21,216 bases of DNA from an uncultured Collinsella sp. Lineage in GTDB: Bacteria; Actinomycetota; Coriobacteriia; Coriobacteriales; Coriobacteriaceae. Position 1 is the stretch's first letter; each line of letters starts with the position of its first letter. Of this stretch, positions 7,810 to 16,521 are shown one piece after another. The stretch is from contig CATYDM010000035.1 of NCBI GenBank assembly GCA_958405195.1, forward strand, positions 1 through 21,216. The letters are read 5' to 3'. The notes under the pieces were generated by a model. The model saw only the letters and a program-made list of their open reading frames with translations, did not search any database and was not told where the DNA came from. The translations under genes and the position numbers were made by a program.

Positions 7810-8718
7810 ATGGCAAAACAGCTGCCAAAGCGCGACCTTGAGAACGTGGGCCTGGGCGTCACGGGCGCGTGCGTAGCGCTCGTGACGCTTGTCGTTGCCG
7901 CGCTCATCTTTATGGTCGCCCAAAAGGGCCTCTCGGCTTTTGTCAAGGACGGCGTCTCGGTCGTCGAGTTTTTCACCGGCACCAAGTGGGACCTGGCCAA
8001 CACAGCCGAAAACGGCCTGCCCTATACCGGCGCCCTGCCCCTGATCGTCACCTCGTTTGCGGTCATGGTGCTCTCCACGCTTATCGCGCTGCCCATCGCC
8101 ATCGGCTCTGCCATCTTTGCGGTCGAGATTAGCCCTAAGTTTGGCTCTAAGATCTTTCAGCCGCTCATTGAGCTTTTGACCGGCATCCCCTCGGTCGTCT
8201 TTGGCCTGATCGGTTTTCACGTGGTCGTCGGTCTTATGAAGAGCGTTTTCCACGTGAGCACGGGCCTGGGCATCTTGCCTGGCGCCATCGTGCTGGCCGT
8301 CATGATCCTGCCGACGATGACCACGCTTTCGGTCGATGGCCTGCGCGCCGTGCCCGACAGCTACCGCCAGGGCTCGCTCGCGCTGGGCTACACCCGCTGG
8401 CAGACCATCTGGCACGTGGTGCTCAAGTCCGCCATGCCGTCGCTCATGACTGCGGTCATTCTGGGTATGACCCGCGCCTTTGGCGAGACGCTCGCCGTGC
8501 GCATGGTCATCGGCGGTATCGAGGCCATGCCGACGTCGCTGCTGTCGCCGGCCTCGACCATCACCACCACGCTCACCACGTCCATGGCGGTCTATGCCGA
8601 GGGCTCGGCCCAGGACGATGTTCTGTGGGCGCTCGGTCTGCTGCTGATGGGCATGAGCCTCATCTTCATCCTGATCATCCATCTCATTGGCCGCAAGGGG
8701 GCGAAGGCTCGTGGCTAG
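7810..8718 (+). CDS. pstC: Phosphate ABC transporter permease PstC
   Basis: 302 aa. Hydrophobic segments at ~12-36, 72-106, 119-140, 153-172, 210-230 and 272-293 fit the six-helix permease fold. The ABC-contacting EAA loop is at ~190-212 (ALGYTRWQTIWHVVLKSAMP). With PstA it forms the membrane channel for phosphate. GGAAAGG sits just before the ATG. The pstA start overlaps its last eight bases, which indicates translational coupling. Confidence 0.96.
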   Translation: MAKQLPKRDLENVGLGVTGACVALVTLVVAALIFMVAQKGLSAFVKDGVSVVEFFTGTKWDLANTAENGLPYTGALPLIVTSFAVMVLSTLIALPIAIGSAIFAVEISPKFGSKIFQPLIELLTGIPSVVFGLIGFHVVVGLMKSVFHVSTGLGILPGAIVLAVMILPTMTTLSVDGLRAVPDSYRQGSLALGYTRWQTIWHVVLKSAMPSLMTAVILGMTRAFGETLAVRMVIGGIEAMPTSLLSPASTITTTLTTSMAVYAEGSAQDDVLWALGLLLMGMSLIFILIIHLIGRKGAKARG

Positions 8719-9633
8719 CACGCGCATCCACATTGACGAGGCGAGACTCGGGCGCGTCCAAAAGCAGGACCGCATCGCCACGGGCGTGCTGACGGCGATC
8801 GTCGCCATCGTCATGCTCATCGTCGTCTCCATGGTGGCCTATATCCTGTTCGAGGGCATCTCGACGCTGTTCCAGCCGGGCTTTCTCACGGAGCCGTCGC
8901 GCGCCAACGGAACGCAGGGCGGCGTGCTCTACCAGCTGTTCGACTCGTTCTACCTGCTGCTGATCACCCTGATCATCTCGGTGCCCATCAGTCTGGGCGG
9001 AGCGGTCTTTTTGGTTGAGTACGCGCCGGACGGACCCATCCGCGACATCGCCTCCACCGCCATCGAGACGTTGTCCTCGCTGCCTTCCATCGTCGTCGGC
9101 ATGTTCGGTTTTCTGGTGTTCTCGGTGCAGCTGGGCTGGAAGTACTCCATCATCTCCGGCGCCGTCGCGCTCACCATGTTCAACATCCCCATCCTGGTGC
9201 GCGTGATCCAGCAGGCGCTCGAGGACGTGCCGCAGGCCCAGCGCGATGCGTGCCTGGCCATGGGCCTCACTCGCTGGGAGGCCACGCTGCACATCCTGAT
9301 CCCCGAGGCCATGCCTGCCATCGTGACGGGCATCGTGCTTTCGGCCGGTCGCGTGTTTGGCGAGGCCGCAGCACTGCTTTTTACCTCGGGTATGAGCTCG
9401 CCGGTTCGCCTGAACTTCTTGAGCTTTAACCTGTCGAGCCCCACCTGCGCTTGGAACGTGTTCCGTCCCGGCGAGTCGCTCGCCGTGCACATCTACAAGA
9501 TCTATGGCGAGGGCAGCCCCGAGGCCCAGCAGATCGTCTGGGGCACCGCTGCACTGCTGATGATTTGCGTGCTGCTGTTTAACGTAATCGCCCGCATTGT
9601 GGGCAAGCAACTGGCAAGGAAGATGACGGCCGA

Positions 9634-9637
<4 letters not shown>
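8711..9637 (+). CDS. pstA: Phosphate ABC transporter permease PstA
   Basis: 308 aa when read from GTG at 8711. This start was chosen because AAGGGGG lies about nine bases upstream and the ORF then overlaps the pstC stop by eight bases; an upstream TTG at 8687 is less likely. Helices are visible at ~24-47, 78-104, 126-142, 148-166, 202-225 and near the C-terminus (~276-296). The EAA loop is at ~183-205 (AMGLTRWEATLHILIPEAMP). It is the partner of PstC. Its stop overlaps the pstB start in an ATGA junction (9634-9637). Confidence 0.95.
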
Positions 9638-10506
<869 letters not shown>

Positions 10507-10524
10507 TCCGGGACATGCTTGAGG

Positions 10525-10550
10525 CCCGCGGCGGCCACGGTTGCCGCGGG
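10525..10550 (+). other. GC-rich hairpin after pstB
   Basis: CCCGCGGC (10525-10532) pairs with GCCGCGGG (10543-10550) around a 10-base loop, 18 bases after the pstB stop. There is no T-tract, so it probably acts with the terminator at 10562-10598 or protects the 3' end of the pst transcript. Confidence 0.5.
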
Positions 10551-10561
10551 ACTGATTGGAG

Positions 10562-10598
10562 AGGCGGGTCATCTCTTGTGGGAGATGGCCCGCCTTTT
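10562..10598 (+). terminator. Rho-independent terminator of the pst operon
   Basis: AGGCGGGTCATCTC (10562-10575) pairs with GAGATGGCCCGCCT (10582-10595), a 14-bp stem with one G/T wobble and a six-base loop, and TTT follows directly. It lies 55 bases after the pstB stop and upstream of the ABC-F gene, so it should separate the two transcription units. Confidence 0.75.
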
Positions 10599-10615
10599 GC
10601 TCTGCGACCGAAACG

Positions 10616-10650
10616 ACCACCACAAAGGGGACAGGCGCCTTCGTGGTGGT
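10616..10650 (+). other. Hairpin in the leader of the ABC-F gene
   Basis: ACCACCAC (10616-10623) pairs with GTGGTGGT (10643-10650), with AAGG/CCTT pairs possible inside. It lies about 60 bases upstream of the ABC-F start. ABC-F genes are sometimes controlled by leader attenuation, but no leader peptide or T-tract was recognised, so this is only noted. Confidence 0.35.
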
Positions 10651-10710
10651 TTGGGGTGGGGCTCGCTGCTATCATGGACAACGTTGAATTTCTACGAAGG
10701 AGCAGGGCAT

Positions 10711-12570
10711 ATGGCGATTCTTTTGGGATGCGATTCCGTCAGCCTAGAGTTTCCCACCAAGCATATTTTCGATAGCGTGACGCTCGGCGTGGGCGAGGGC
10801 GACCGCATTGGTATTGTCGGCAAAAACGGCGACGGCAAGTCGACGCTGCTGAGCGTGCTCGCCGGCACGCTGGAGCCCGACGACGGCCGCGTGACGCACC
10901 GTCGCGGCACCACGATTGGTCTGCTCGGCCAAAAGGACCAGCTTGTCGACACCGATACCGTGCATCATGCCGTTGTGGGCGACACGCCTGAGTACGAGTG
11001 GGCGTCGAGCCCCCGCACGCGCCAGATTCTCGCCGGTCTTATTAGCGATGTGCCCTGGGAGGGCACGGTTGGCGAGCTTTCGGGCGGCCAGCGCCGTCGC
11101 GTGGACCTCGCGCGCCTGCTGATTGGTGACTACGACGTGCTCATGCTCGACGAGCCCACCAACCACCTGGACATGCGCACCATCAACTGGCTCGCGCGTC
11201 ACCTTAAGGCCCGCTGGCAGCGCGGTCAGGGCGCCATGCTCGTGGTCACGCACGACCGCTGGTTCTTGGACGAGGTCTGCACCAGCATGTGGGAGGTCCA
11301 CGACGGCCAGGTCGATCCCTTCGAGGGCGGCTATTCGGCCTACATCCTGCAGCGCGTAGAGCGCGACCGCATGGCCGCGGTTACCGAGGAGCGCCGTCGC
11401 AACATGGCGCGCAAGGAGCTCGCGTGGCTGAGCCGCGGTGCCCAGGCTCGTTCCACCAAGCCCAAGTTTCGCGTGGATGCCGCTCGTGAGCTGATCGCCG
11501 ACGTGCCGCCCGTGCGTGACGAGCTGGAGCTCAAGCGCTTGGCCGTGAGCCGCTTGGGCAAGCAGGTTATCGATGTGGTCGACGTGGATGCCGGCTATGC
11601 CGATACCGACGGCGCGCCCAAGCAGGTGCTCACCGATGTGACCTGGCTCATTGGTGCGGGCGACCGCTATGGCCTTTTGGGCGAGAACGGCGCCGGTAAG
11701 TCGACGCTGCTCGACGTGATCCAGGGCAAGATTGAACCCACGCGCGGCCGCGTGAAGATTGGCCAGACAGTGCGCTTTGGCGTGCTGTCGCAGCAGCTCG
11801 AGGAGCTCAAGCCCTACATGGGCGACACGATCCGCGAGGTGCTCGGCAACTATAAGAAGTACTACGTCATCGACGGCAAGGAGACTTCGCCCGAGAAGCT
11901 CTGCGAGCGTCTGGGCTTTACGACGCAGCAGCTCTGGAGTCGCATCGGCGATCTTTCGGGCGGCCAGCGCCGTCGCCTGTCGCTGTTGCTGACGATTCTG
12001 GACGAGCCCAACGTGCTCATCCTGGACGAGCCGGGCAACGACCTGGATACCGACATGCTCGCGATTGTCGAGGACCTGCTGGACGGCTGGCCCGGCACGC
12101 TGATCCTGGTGACGCACGACCGCTTTTTGATGGAGCGCGTGACCGACCAGCAGTGGGCGCTGCTCGACGGCCACCTGACGCATATGCCCGGTGGCGTGGA
12201 CCAGTACCTGCGCCTGTGCTACGCTACCGCCGAGGGCGAGCCCGTGGGCGCGCCGAGCGCCAAGACCGGCACGTTCGACACCGGTGCCGCGGCAGCTGCG
12301 GCCGAAAAGCCCAAGTCGAGCGGTCAGCCCAACGGCCTGTCCAACGCCGAGCGCCAGAAGCTCCGCCGCGAGGTGAGCTCGCTCGAGCGCAAGATGGAGA
12401 CGCAGCGCATCCGCGTTGAGGAGGCCGAGGCAGCAATGGCCCAAGTCGATCCCACCAACTACACGGCGCTCGGCGAGCAGCAGGCAAAGATCGACGAGGC
12501 TCACGCTGCCATGGACGAGCTGGAGATGGCGTGGCTCGAGGCGAGCGAAAAGCTCGAGGGCGAGGAGTAG
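10711..12570 (+). CDS. ABC-F family ATPase (Uup-like)
   Basis: 619 aa with two ABC domains and no membrane segments. Domain 1: Walker A GKNGDGKST (37-45), LSGGQ (123-127), Walker B LMLDEPTNHLD (144-154). Linker ~215-265 contains WLSRGAQARSTK, a Uup-style version of the ABC-F arm. Domain 2: GENGAGKST (324-332), LSGGQ (415-419), LILDEPGNDLD (436-446), with Gly in place of the usual Thr after DEP. A charged C-terminal coiled coil spans ~543-617. Such proteins act on the ribosome; Uup also affects DNA branch intermediates. The coiled coil favours Uup over a resistance factor. The ATG at 10711 follows AAGGAG at 10697-10702. It is co-directional with the HAD gene six bases downstream. Confidence 0.9.
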   Translation: MAILLGCDSVSLEFPTKHIFDSVTLGVGEGDRIGIVGKNGDGKSTLLSVLAGTLEPDDGRVTHRRGTTIGLLGQKDQLVDTDTVHHAVVGDTPEYEWASSPRTRQILAGLISDVPWEGTVGELSGGQRRRVDLARLLIGDYDVLMLDEPTNHLDMRTINWLARHLKARWQRGQGAMLVVTHDRWFLDEVCTSMWEVHDGQVDPFEGGYSAYILQRVERDRMAAVTEERRRNMARKELAWLSRGAQARSTKPKFRVDAARELIADVPPVRDELELKRLAVSRLGKQVIDVVDVDAGYADTDGAPKQVLTDVTWLIGAGDRYGLLGENGAGKSTLLDVIQGKIEPTRGRVKIGQTVRFGVLSQQLEELKPYMGDTIREVLGNYKKYYVIDGKETSPEKLCERLGFTTQQLWSRIGDLSGGQRRRLSLLLTILDEPNVLILDEPGNDLDTDMLAIVEDLLDGWPGTLILVTHDRFLMERVTDQQWALLDGHLTHMPGGVDQYLRLCYATAEGEPVGAPSAKTGTFDTGAAAAAAEKPKSSGQPNGLSNAERQKLRREVSSLERKMETQRIRVEEAEAAMAQVDPTNYTALGEQQAKIDEAHAAMDELEMAWLEASEKLEGEE

Positions 12571-12576
12571 GCGAGA

Positions 12577-13347
12577 ATGATCAAAGCCGCGTTTTTCGAT
12601 ATCGACGGCACGCTGCTGAGCTTTAAGACCCACCGGATTCCGGCGTCGGCGCAGCAGGTGCTCGACAGCTTTCACGAGCAGGGGATTGCGTGCGTGATCG
12701 CCACGGGCCGTCCGACCTACCAGATGCCGGACTGGCTGTTCGACCTGGGCTGGGATGCGTACATTACGCTCTCGGGTCAGCACTGTTTTGATGCCGAGGG
12801 GGTTTACCGCAGCTGTCCGATCGATCCGGACGACGTTGCGGTGATTGTGGACCAGGTGGCGCAGGGGCGCTATGACTCGCTGTGCATGCAGGGCGAGAAC
12901 TCGTTTGTGAACCGCCTGTCCGAGCGCGTGGTGACGGCTGGCAGCAACGCGGGAATCGTCTACCACGAGGAGCCGTTTGAGCACGCCTTTGACGCACCGG
13001 TCTACCAGTTCTGCGCCTTTGTGGACCCGGCCGACGAACATATCGTGACCGACGCCGTGTCGCATTCGCTCACCACGCGCTGGTGCGACCTGTTCTGCGA
13101 CATTATTCCCGCTAACGGCGGCAAGGACCTGGGCGTGGCGGCGACGCTCGAGCGGCTTGGTATCGACGCGAGCGAGGCGATTGCCTTTGGCGACGGCGAG
13201 AACGACCTGTCGATGTTTGCCGCCGTGGGCACGAGTGTGGCCATGGGCAACGCACAGGACACGGTGAAAGCTGCGGCGACCTATGTGACGACTGCCGTGG
13301 ACGACGACGGCATCTGCAACGCCGCGAAGCACTTTGGATTGATGTAA
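12577..13347 (+). CDS. Cof-type HAD-IIB family phosphatase
   Basis: 256 aa. Motif I FFDIDGT (D8, D10) is at the N-terminus, a larger C2B-type cap domain occupies the middle (~80-185), and motif IV GDGENDLSM starts at residue 205. Cof/YidA-type enzymes dephosphorylate sugar phosphates and nucleotide-like compounds with broad specificity; the substrate is not evident. It starts only six bases after the ABC-F stop, with GAGGAG just upstream, so it is translated from the same mRNA. A terminator follows at 13370-13405. Confidence 0.88.
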   Translation: MIKAAFFDIDGTLLSFKTHRIPASAQQVLDSFHEQGIACVIATGRPTYQMPDWLFDLGWDAYITLSGQHCFDAEGVYRSCPIDPDDVAVIVDQVAQGRYDSLCMQGENSFVNRLSERVVTAGSNAGIVYHEEPFEHAFDAPVYQFCAFVDPADEHIVTDAVSHSLTTRWCDLFCDIIPANGGKDLGVAATLERLGIDASEAIAFGDGENDLSMFAAVGTSVAMGNAQDTVKAAATYVTTAVDDDGICNAAKHFGLM

Positions 13348-13369
13348 CTGCGGGGCGGCACCCGGCGCC

Positions 13370-13405
13370 TGGGGACACTCCTTGCGGGGCGTCCCCATTT
13401 TGTTT
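13370..13405 (+). terminator. Rho-independent terminator after the Cof-type phosphatase
   Basis: TGGGGAC (13370-13376) pairs with GTCCCCA (13391-13397), followed by TTTTGTTTT. It lies 22 bases after the stop of the HAD gene and before the dtxR-like regulatory region. Confidence 0.7.
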
Positions 13406-13427
13406 TCGTCCCGCACGTTTTGTGAAA

Positions 13428-13510
13428 CACGGCTAACTTTTAGACAAAGTAGTAAGACATGGGCAACTTTTGCGGTAAAGTTAGCCGTGGAAAGTATCCA
13501 AAGGCTAACT
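13428..13510. promoter_or_regulatory. Probable operator region of the DtxR-family gene
   Basis: CACGGCTAACTTT (13428-13440) and AAAGTTAGCCGTG (13477-13489) are perfect 13-bp inverted arms 36 bases apart. Between them lies GGGCAACTTT (13461-13470), a variant of the same half-site, and GGCTAACT appears again at 13503-13510, just before the ribosome-binding site. GGCTAAC resembles the half-site of DtxR/IdeR iron boxes (known family consensus containing GGCTAACCT). I infer autoregulation by the gene that follows. Confidence 0.6.
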
Positions 13511-13534
13511 AGCAATCATCGCGAAAGGCGGCCC

Positions 13535-13924
13535 ATGGCCCTACGTGAATCCGGAGAAGACTATCTCGAATCAATCTACGTTCTGTCGGAACGTCAGGTC
13601 ATCGTGCGCTCGATCGACGTTGCGGAGTACCTCGGCGTAACCAAGGCGAGCGTTTCCAAGGCCATGGCGACGCTGGAAAGCAACGGCTATGTCGAAATGG
13701 GCAAGCGCGACGTTCATCTGACGGAGCGTGGTCTGGAGGTCGCTCGCCAAATGTGGGAGCGTCACTGCTTTTTCGTGGGGCTGCTGGAGGATGCGGGTGT
13801 TTCGGCTGAGGTCGCGTCGCAAGAGGGCTGCCACATGGAGCACTGCCTGAGCGAGGAAAGCTTCGAGAAGCTGAGGGCGATGCTGGGACGGGACGGTGCT
13901 TCGGCGCCAATAATGACCGACTAG
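13535..13924 (+). CDS. DtxR-family metal-dependent transcriptional regulator
   Basis: 129 aa, a little shorter than MntR-type members and lacking the C-terminal SH3-like domain of DtxR/IdeR. The N-terminal winged helix (~6-65, GEDYLESIYVL...VTKASVSKAMATLE) binds DNA; the following helices carry the metal ligands. By alignment with MntR and DtxR from memory, the ligands are D9, E12, H77, C99, E102 and H103. The Cys at position 99 is the DtxR/IdeR (iron) version rather than the Glu of MntR (manganese). GAAAGGCGG precedes the ATG at 13535; a longer upstream frame from 13382 would run through the operator repeats and is rejected. Likely a metal-activated repressor of its own gene and of the transporter at 19989, which shares an upstream motif. 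Confidence 0.88.
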   Translation: MALRESGEDYLESIYVLSERQVIVRSIDVAEYLGVTKASVSKAMATLESNGYVEMGKRDVHLTERGLEVARQMWERHCFFVGLLEDAGVSAEVASQEGCHMEHCLSEESFEKLRAMLGRDGASAPIMTD

Positions 13925-14042
13925 CACTCCCGCAGCGGCGCGGGACAGCGACCGAGACGAGTGGTCCCACCAACTAAGTCCAACTCAGACAAGGAACCCC
14001 ACCAGCAAGCGATGCCCAAGAACCGCCAGCAACGTTACCGCA

Positions 14043-14171
14043 GGCCGGGGCCGGGCTTGGTTTTGAAAACATGCCGCAGACCCGAAGTGCCCCCGTTCGT
14101 AGCTCCGAAGGAGCAGAACGGGGGCACTTCATTGGTCGAGGACGTTTTCAAAACCAAGCCCGGCCCCGGCC
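14043..14171. terminator. Very long nested palindrome between convergent genes
   Basis: The outer arms 14043-14070 and 14144-14171 are perfect 28-bp reverse complements. Inside, 14084-14098 and 14116-14130 form a perfect 15-bp stem (GAAGTGCCCCCGTTC / GAACGGGGGCACTTC) and GCTCC/GGAGC (14102-14106, 14110-14114) forms the tip. The two 13-base strands of the internal loop can add GACC/GGTC. It lies between the stop of the dtxR-like gene and the stop of the ATPase gene, so two-way termination is the simplest reading, but it is far longer than such terminators need to be. Confidence 0.7.
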
Positions 14172-14187
14172 GGACAGCCCACGAACG

Positions 14188-16140
14188 CTACAAGTTCTTG
14201 ACACCCATCGCGCGCATGGCGTTCAGGATGGCGATGATCGCCACGCCTACGTCGCCGAACACGGCAAGCCACATGTTGGCGATGCCCAGTGCCGCAAGCA
14301 CCAGAATCAGCAACTTAATGCCCAGCGCAAAGATGATGTTCTGCCAAACAATCGACATGGTCTTGCGCGCCACGCGGATCGCGCGGGAGATGTTGGACGG
14401 TTTGTCGTCCATGAGCACCACGTCGGCGGCCTCAATCGCGGCGTCGGAACCCATAGCGCCCATGGCAATGCCAACGTCTGCGCGGGTGAGCACGGGCGCA
14501 TCGTTGATGCCGTCGCCGACAAAGGCGAGCTTGCCCTTGCCCGATTCGGCTGCCAGCAGCGCTTCAACACGCTCGACCTTGTCGCCCGGTAGCAGCTGCG
14601 CGTGGAACTCGTCGAGCCCCAGCCGCTTGGCCACCGCAGCAGCCACTTCCTCGCGGTCGCCCGTGAGCATGACGGTGCGCTTGACACCGGCGGCGTGCAG
14701 GTCGCGAATCGTTTGCTCAGCATCGGCCTTGACGGTGTCTGCAATCACGATGTGGCCGGCGTACACGCCATCAACGAGCACATGCAGAATCGTTCCGATG
14801 ACCTCGCAATCGGGCGCTTCGACTCCGGCCGCGGCGAGCATCTTTGCGTTGCCAACGACGACGTGCTTGCCGTCGATGGTTGCCGTCACGCCATGGCCCG
14901 CGTCGTTGGTGGAGTCGCTTACGCGCTTGGGGTCGACCTCGCCCTGGTAGGCGACACGTACGGACTGCGCGATGGGGTGATCGGAGAACGACTCAGCAAG
15001 GGCTGCGACTTCGAGCAACGACTGCTCGGTATAGCCGGCCTCGGGGTGTACCGCGACCACCGAGAACGTGCCGTTGGTGAGGGTGCCCGTCTTGTCAAAG
15101 ACGACGGTGTCCACGTCGGCGAGCGTCTCGAGGTAGTTAGAACCCTTGATGAGAACGCCCAACTTGGACGCGCCGCCGATGCCGCCAAAGAAACTGAGCG
15201 GCACGCTGATCACCAACGCGCACGGGCAGCTGACGACCAAGAAGGTCAGGCCGCGCAGAATCCAGTCGGACCAGGCACCGGTGACCAGGCCACCGCCGAG
15301 CGCGAGCACCGCGGCAGCGCCGGTGACGGCGGGCGTGTAGATGCGGGCAAAGCGCGTGATGAAGTTCTCGGTGCGTGCCTTCTTTTCGCTGGCATTCTCC
15401 ACGAGCTCCAGGACGCGTGCGACGGTGGACTCGCCAAAGGGCTTGGTGGTGCGCACGTGGATGAGCCCCGTCATGTTGATGCAGCCGCTGATGATATCGT
15501 CTCCGGTTTTGGCCGGGCGGGGGACCGACTCACCGGTAAGGGCAGCGGTATCGAGCTGTGTCTCGCCTTCGACGATGGCGCCGTCGATAGGCACGCGCTC
15601 GCCGGGCTTGACCACGATCACGGTGCCGACGGCGATGTCATCGGGGAAGACCTGCTCGAGTGTGCCGTCGGGTTGCTCGACGTTGGCGTAGTCGGGCGCG
15701 ATGTCCATCATGGCGCTGATCGACTTGCGGCTCTTGCCCACGGCGTATGCCTGGAACAGCTCGCCGACCTGGTAGAACAGCATGACGGCGGCGCCTTCGG
15801 CCATGTGCGGGTCGGTGTCGGGGAAGAGCACCATGGCAAACGCGCCGATGGTCGCGACGGCCATGAGGAAGCTCTCGTCGAAGGCCTTGCCGCGGCGGAT
15901 GTTATTGAATGCCTTTTGCAGTACGTCGTAGCCGGCAATCAAAAACGGCACGAGGAACAGCACAAAGCTGGCGTAGATGTCGCCCGGGGTGCCGAATGCG
16001 GCAGTGAGGGTGCCGAGCTCATCGAGGGCGTACACCACGGCAAAAATGCCCAGCGCTACCAGGATGCGGTTGCGCTTATGCTCGAGTGATTCTTTTTTCT
16101 TGCGCTTCTTCTTTTTCTTTTTGGGGTCGGCGGTGGCCAT
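14188..16140 (-). CDS. P1B-type heavy-metal ATPase (Zn/Cd/Pb efflux, ZntA/CadA-like)
   Basis: 650 aa. Actuator loop TGES (202-205), metal-binding CPC in helix 6 (305-307), phosphorylation site DKTGT (349-353), nucleotide-binding SDHPI (386-390) and hinge GDGINDAP (542-549) are all present. The late-helix residues K609 (ALGIKLL) and D630 (FGDVG) fit the P1B-2 group that exports Zn2+, Cd2+ and Pb2+. There is no N-terminal HMA domain; instead residues 7-16 are almost all Lys/Arg. The HMA function is encoded separately by the small gene just upstream. The start at 16140 follows GGGAGG and discards a 61-residue upstream extension that would run into the small gene. Confidence 0.93.
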   Translation of the reverse strand: MATADPKKKKKKRKKKESLEHKRNRILVALGIFAVVYALDELGTLTAAFGTPGDIYASFVLFLVPFLIAGYDVLQKAFNNIRRGKAFDESFLMAVATIGAFAMVLFPDTDPHMAEGAAVMLFYQVGELFQAYAVGKSRKSISAMMDIAPDYANVEQPDGTLEQVFPDDIAVGTVIVVKPGERVPIDGAIVEGETQLDTAALTGESVPRPAKTGDDIISGCINMTGLIHVRTTKPFGESTVARVLELVENASEKKARTENFITRFARIYTPAVTGAAAVLALGGGLVTGAWSDWILRGLTFLVVSCPCALVISVPLSFFGGIGGASKLGVLIKGSNYLETLADVDTVVFDKTGTLTNGTFSVVAVHPEAGYTEQSLLEVAALAESFSDHPIAQSVRVAYQGEVDPKRVSDSTNDAGHGVTATIDGKHVVVGNAKMLAAAGVEAPDCEVIGTILHVLVDGVYAGHIVIADTVKADAEQTIRDLHAAGVKRTVMLTGDREEVAAAVAKRLGLDEFHAQLLPGDKVERVEALLAAESGKGKLAFVGDGINDAPVLTRADVGIAMGAMGSDAAIEAADVVLMDDKPSNISRAIRVARKTMSIVWQNIIFALGIKLLILVLAALGIANMWLAVFGDVGVAIIAILNAMRAMGVKNL

Positions 16141-16163
16141 GACTCGTATCCTCCCATTTGAAT

Positions 16164-16183
16164 GTATGAACATTCGCTCATAT
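16164..16183. promoter_or_regulatory. ArsR/SmtB-type operator O3, inside the efflux operon
   Basis: GTATGAACATTCGCTCATAT matches O1 (16902-16921) at 18 of 20 positions and lies 24 bases upstream of the ATPase start, between the HMA and ATPase genes. On the minus strand a weak TTGCTG/ATTATA pair (17-base gap) sits just before it, so an internal promoter repressed by the same regulator is possible. Confidence 0.6.
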
Positions 16184-16196
16184 AATTTCGCGAGCA

Positions 16197-16219
16197 AAGG
16201 CCGCAGCAAGCGCGGCCTT
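16197..16219. other. Intercistronic hairpin between the HMA and ATPase genes
   Basis: AAGGCCGC (16197-16204) pairs with GCGGCCTT (16212-16219) around a seven-base loop. It follows the HMA stop on the minus strand and may cause partial termination or mRNA processing, giving more chaperone than pump. No T-tract follows on the minus strand. Confidence 0.5.
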
Positions 16220-16240
16220 GCAGGTTGGCGTAAACCTTGG

Positions 16241-16459
16241 CTAGAGAATGATCTCGCAGTCCGGCTCGGCGTCGGCGGTGAACTCCACAACGCGGTCGAG
16301 GACCTCGTCGAACTCGGCGTCATCGGCCTCGAGCGTCAACTTCTGGGTCATAAAGTTGACCGAAACGGATTTGACGCCCTCAAGCTTGGCCAACTCGTCC
16401 TGAAGCTCGCGCGCACAGTTGGCGCAATCGATCTCATCGAGCTTGTACTGCTTTTTCAT
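16241..16459 (-). CDS. Stand-alone heavy-metal-associated (HMA) domain protein
   Basis: 72 aa, a single HMA fold. The metal motif is D11-C12-A-N-C15-A in the first loop, followed by the usual helix (ARELQDELAKLEGV) and strand (KSVSVNFMTQKLTLEA). The C-terminal tail adds Asp/Glu and a Cys (EPDCEIIL), which could add a ligand. The Asp before the CxxC motif and its place between the repressor and the P1B-2 ATPase suggest delivery of Zn2+ or Cd2+ rather than copper. AAAGGA lies upstream of the ATG, and the arsR-like stop is 62 bases away. It supplies the domain that the ATPase lacks. Confidence 0.9.
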   Translation of the reverse strand: MKKQYKLDEIDCANCARELQDELAKLEGVKSVSVNFMTQKLTLEADDAEFDEVLDRVVEFTADAEPDCEIIL

Positions 16460-16521
16460 GGTGGGTTCCTTTCCCGTTTTTGCGGCTTGGGTGCAGGCCG
16501 CGCTGGTACCGTGGTTGGCCG

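Noticed and set aside
6730..8832. A 700-codon minus-strand open frame opposite pstS and pstC
   Set aside because: Antisense shadow; its translation is rich in Asp/His/Arg/Gly repeats with no domain, while the plus strand holds clear pst genes.
10744..13515. A very long open frame on the minus strand (over 900 codons)
   Set aside because: It lies antisense to the ABC-F and Cof-type phosphatase genes, which have full sets of motifs and good ribosome-binding sites. Its translation is low-complexity (His/Arg/Ala/Val-rich) as expected for a GC-rich shadow frame.
14602..16089. A 495-codon plus-strand open frame opposite the P-type ATPase
   Set aside because: Antisense to a gene with all P-type ATPase motifs; no domain or convincing start signal of its own.
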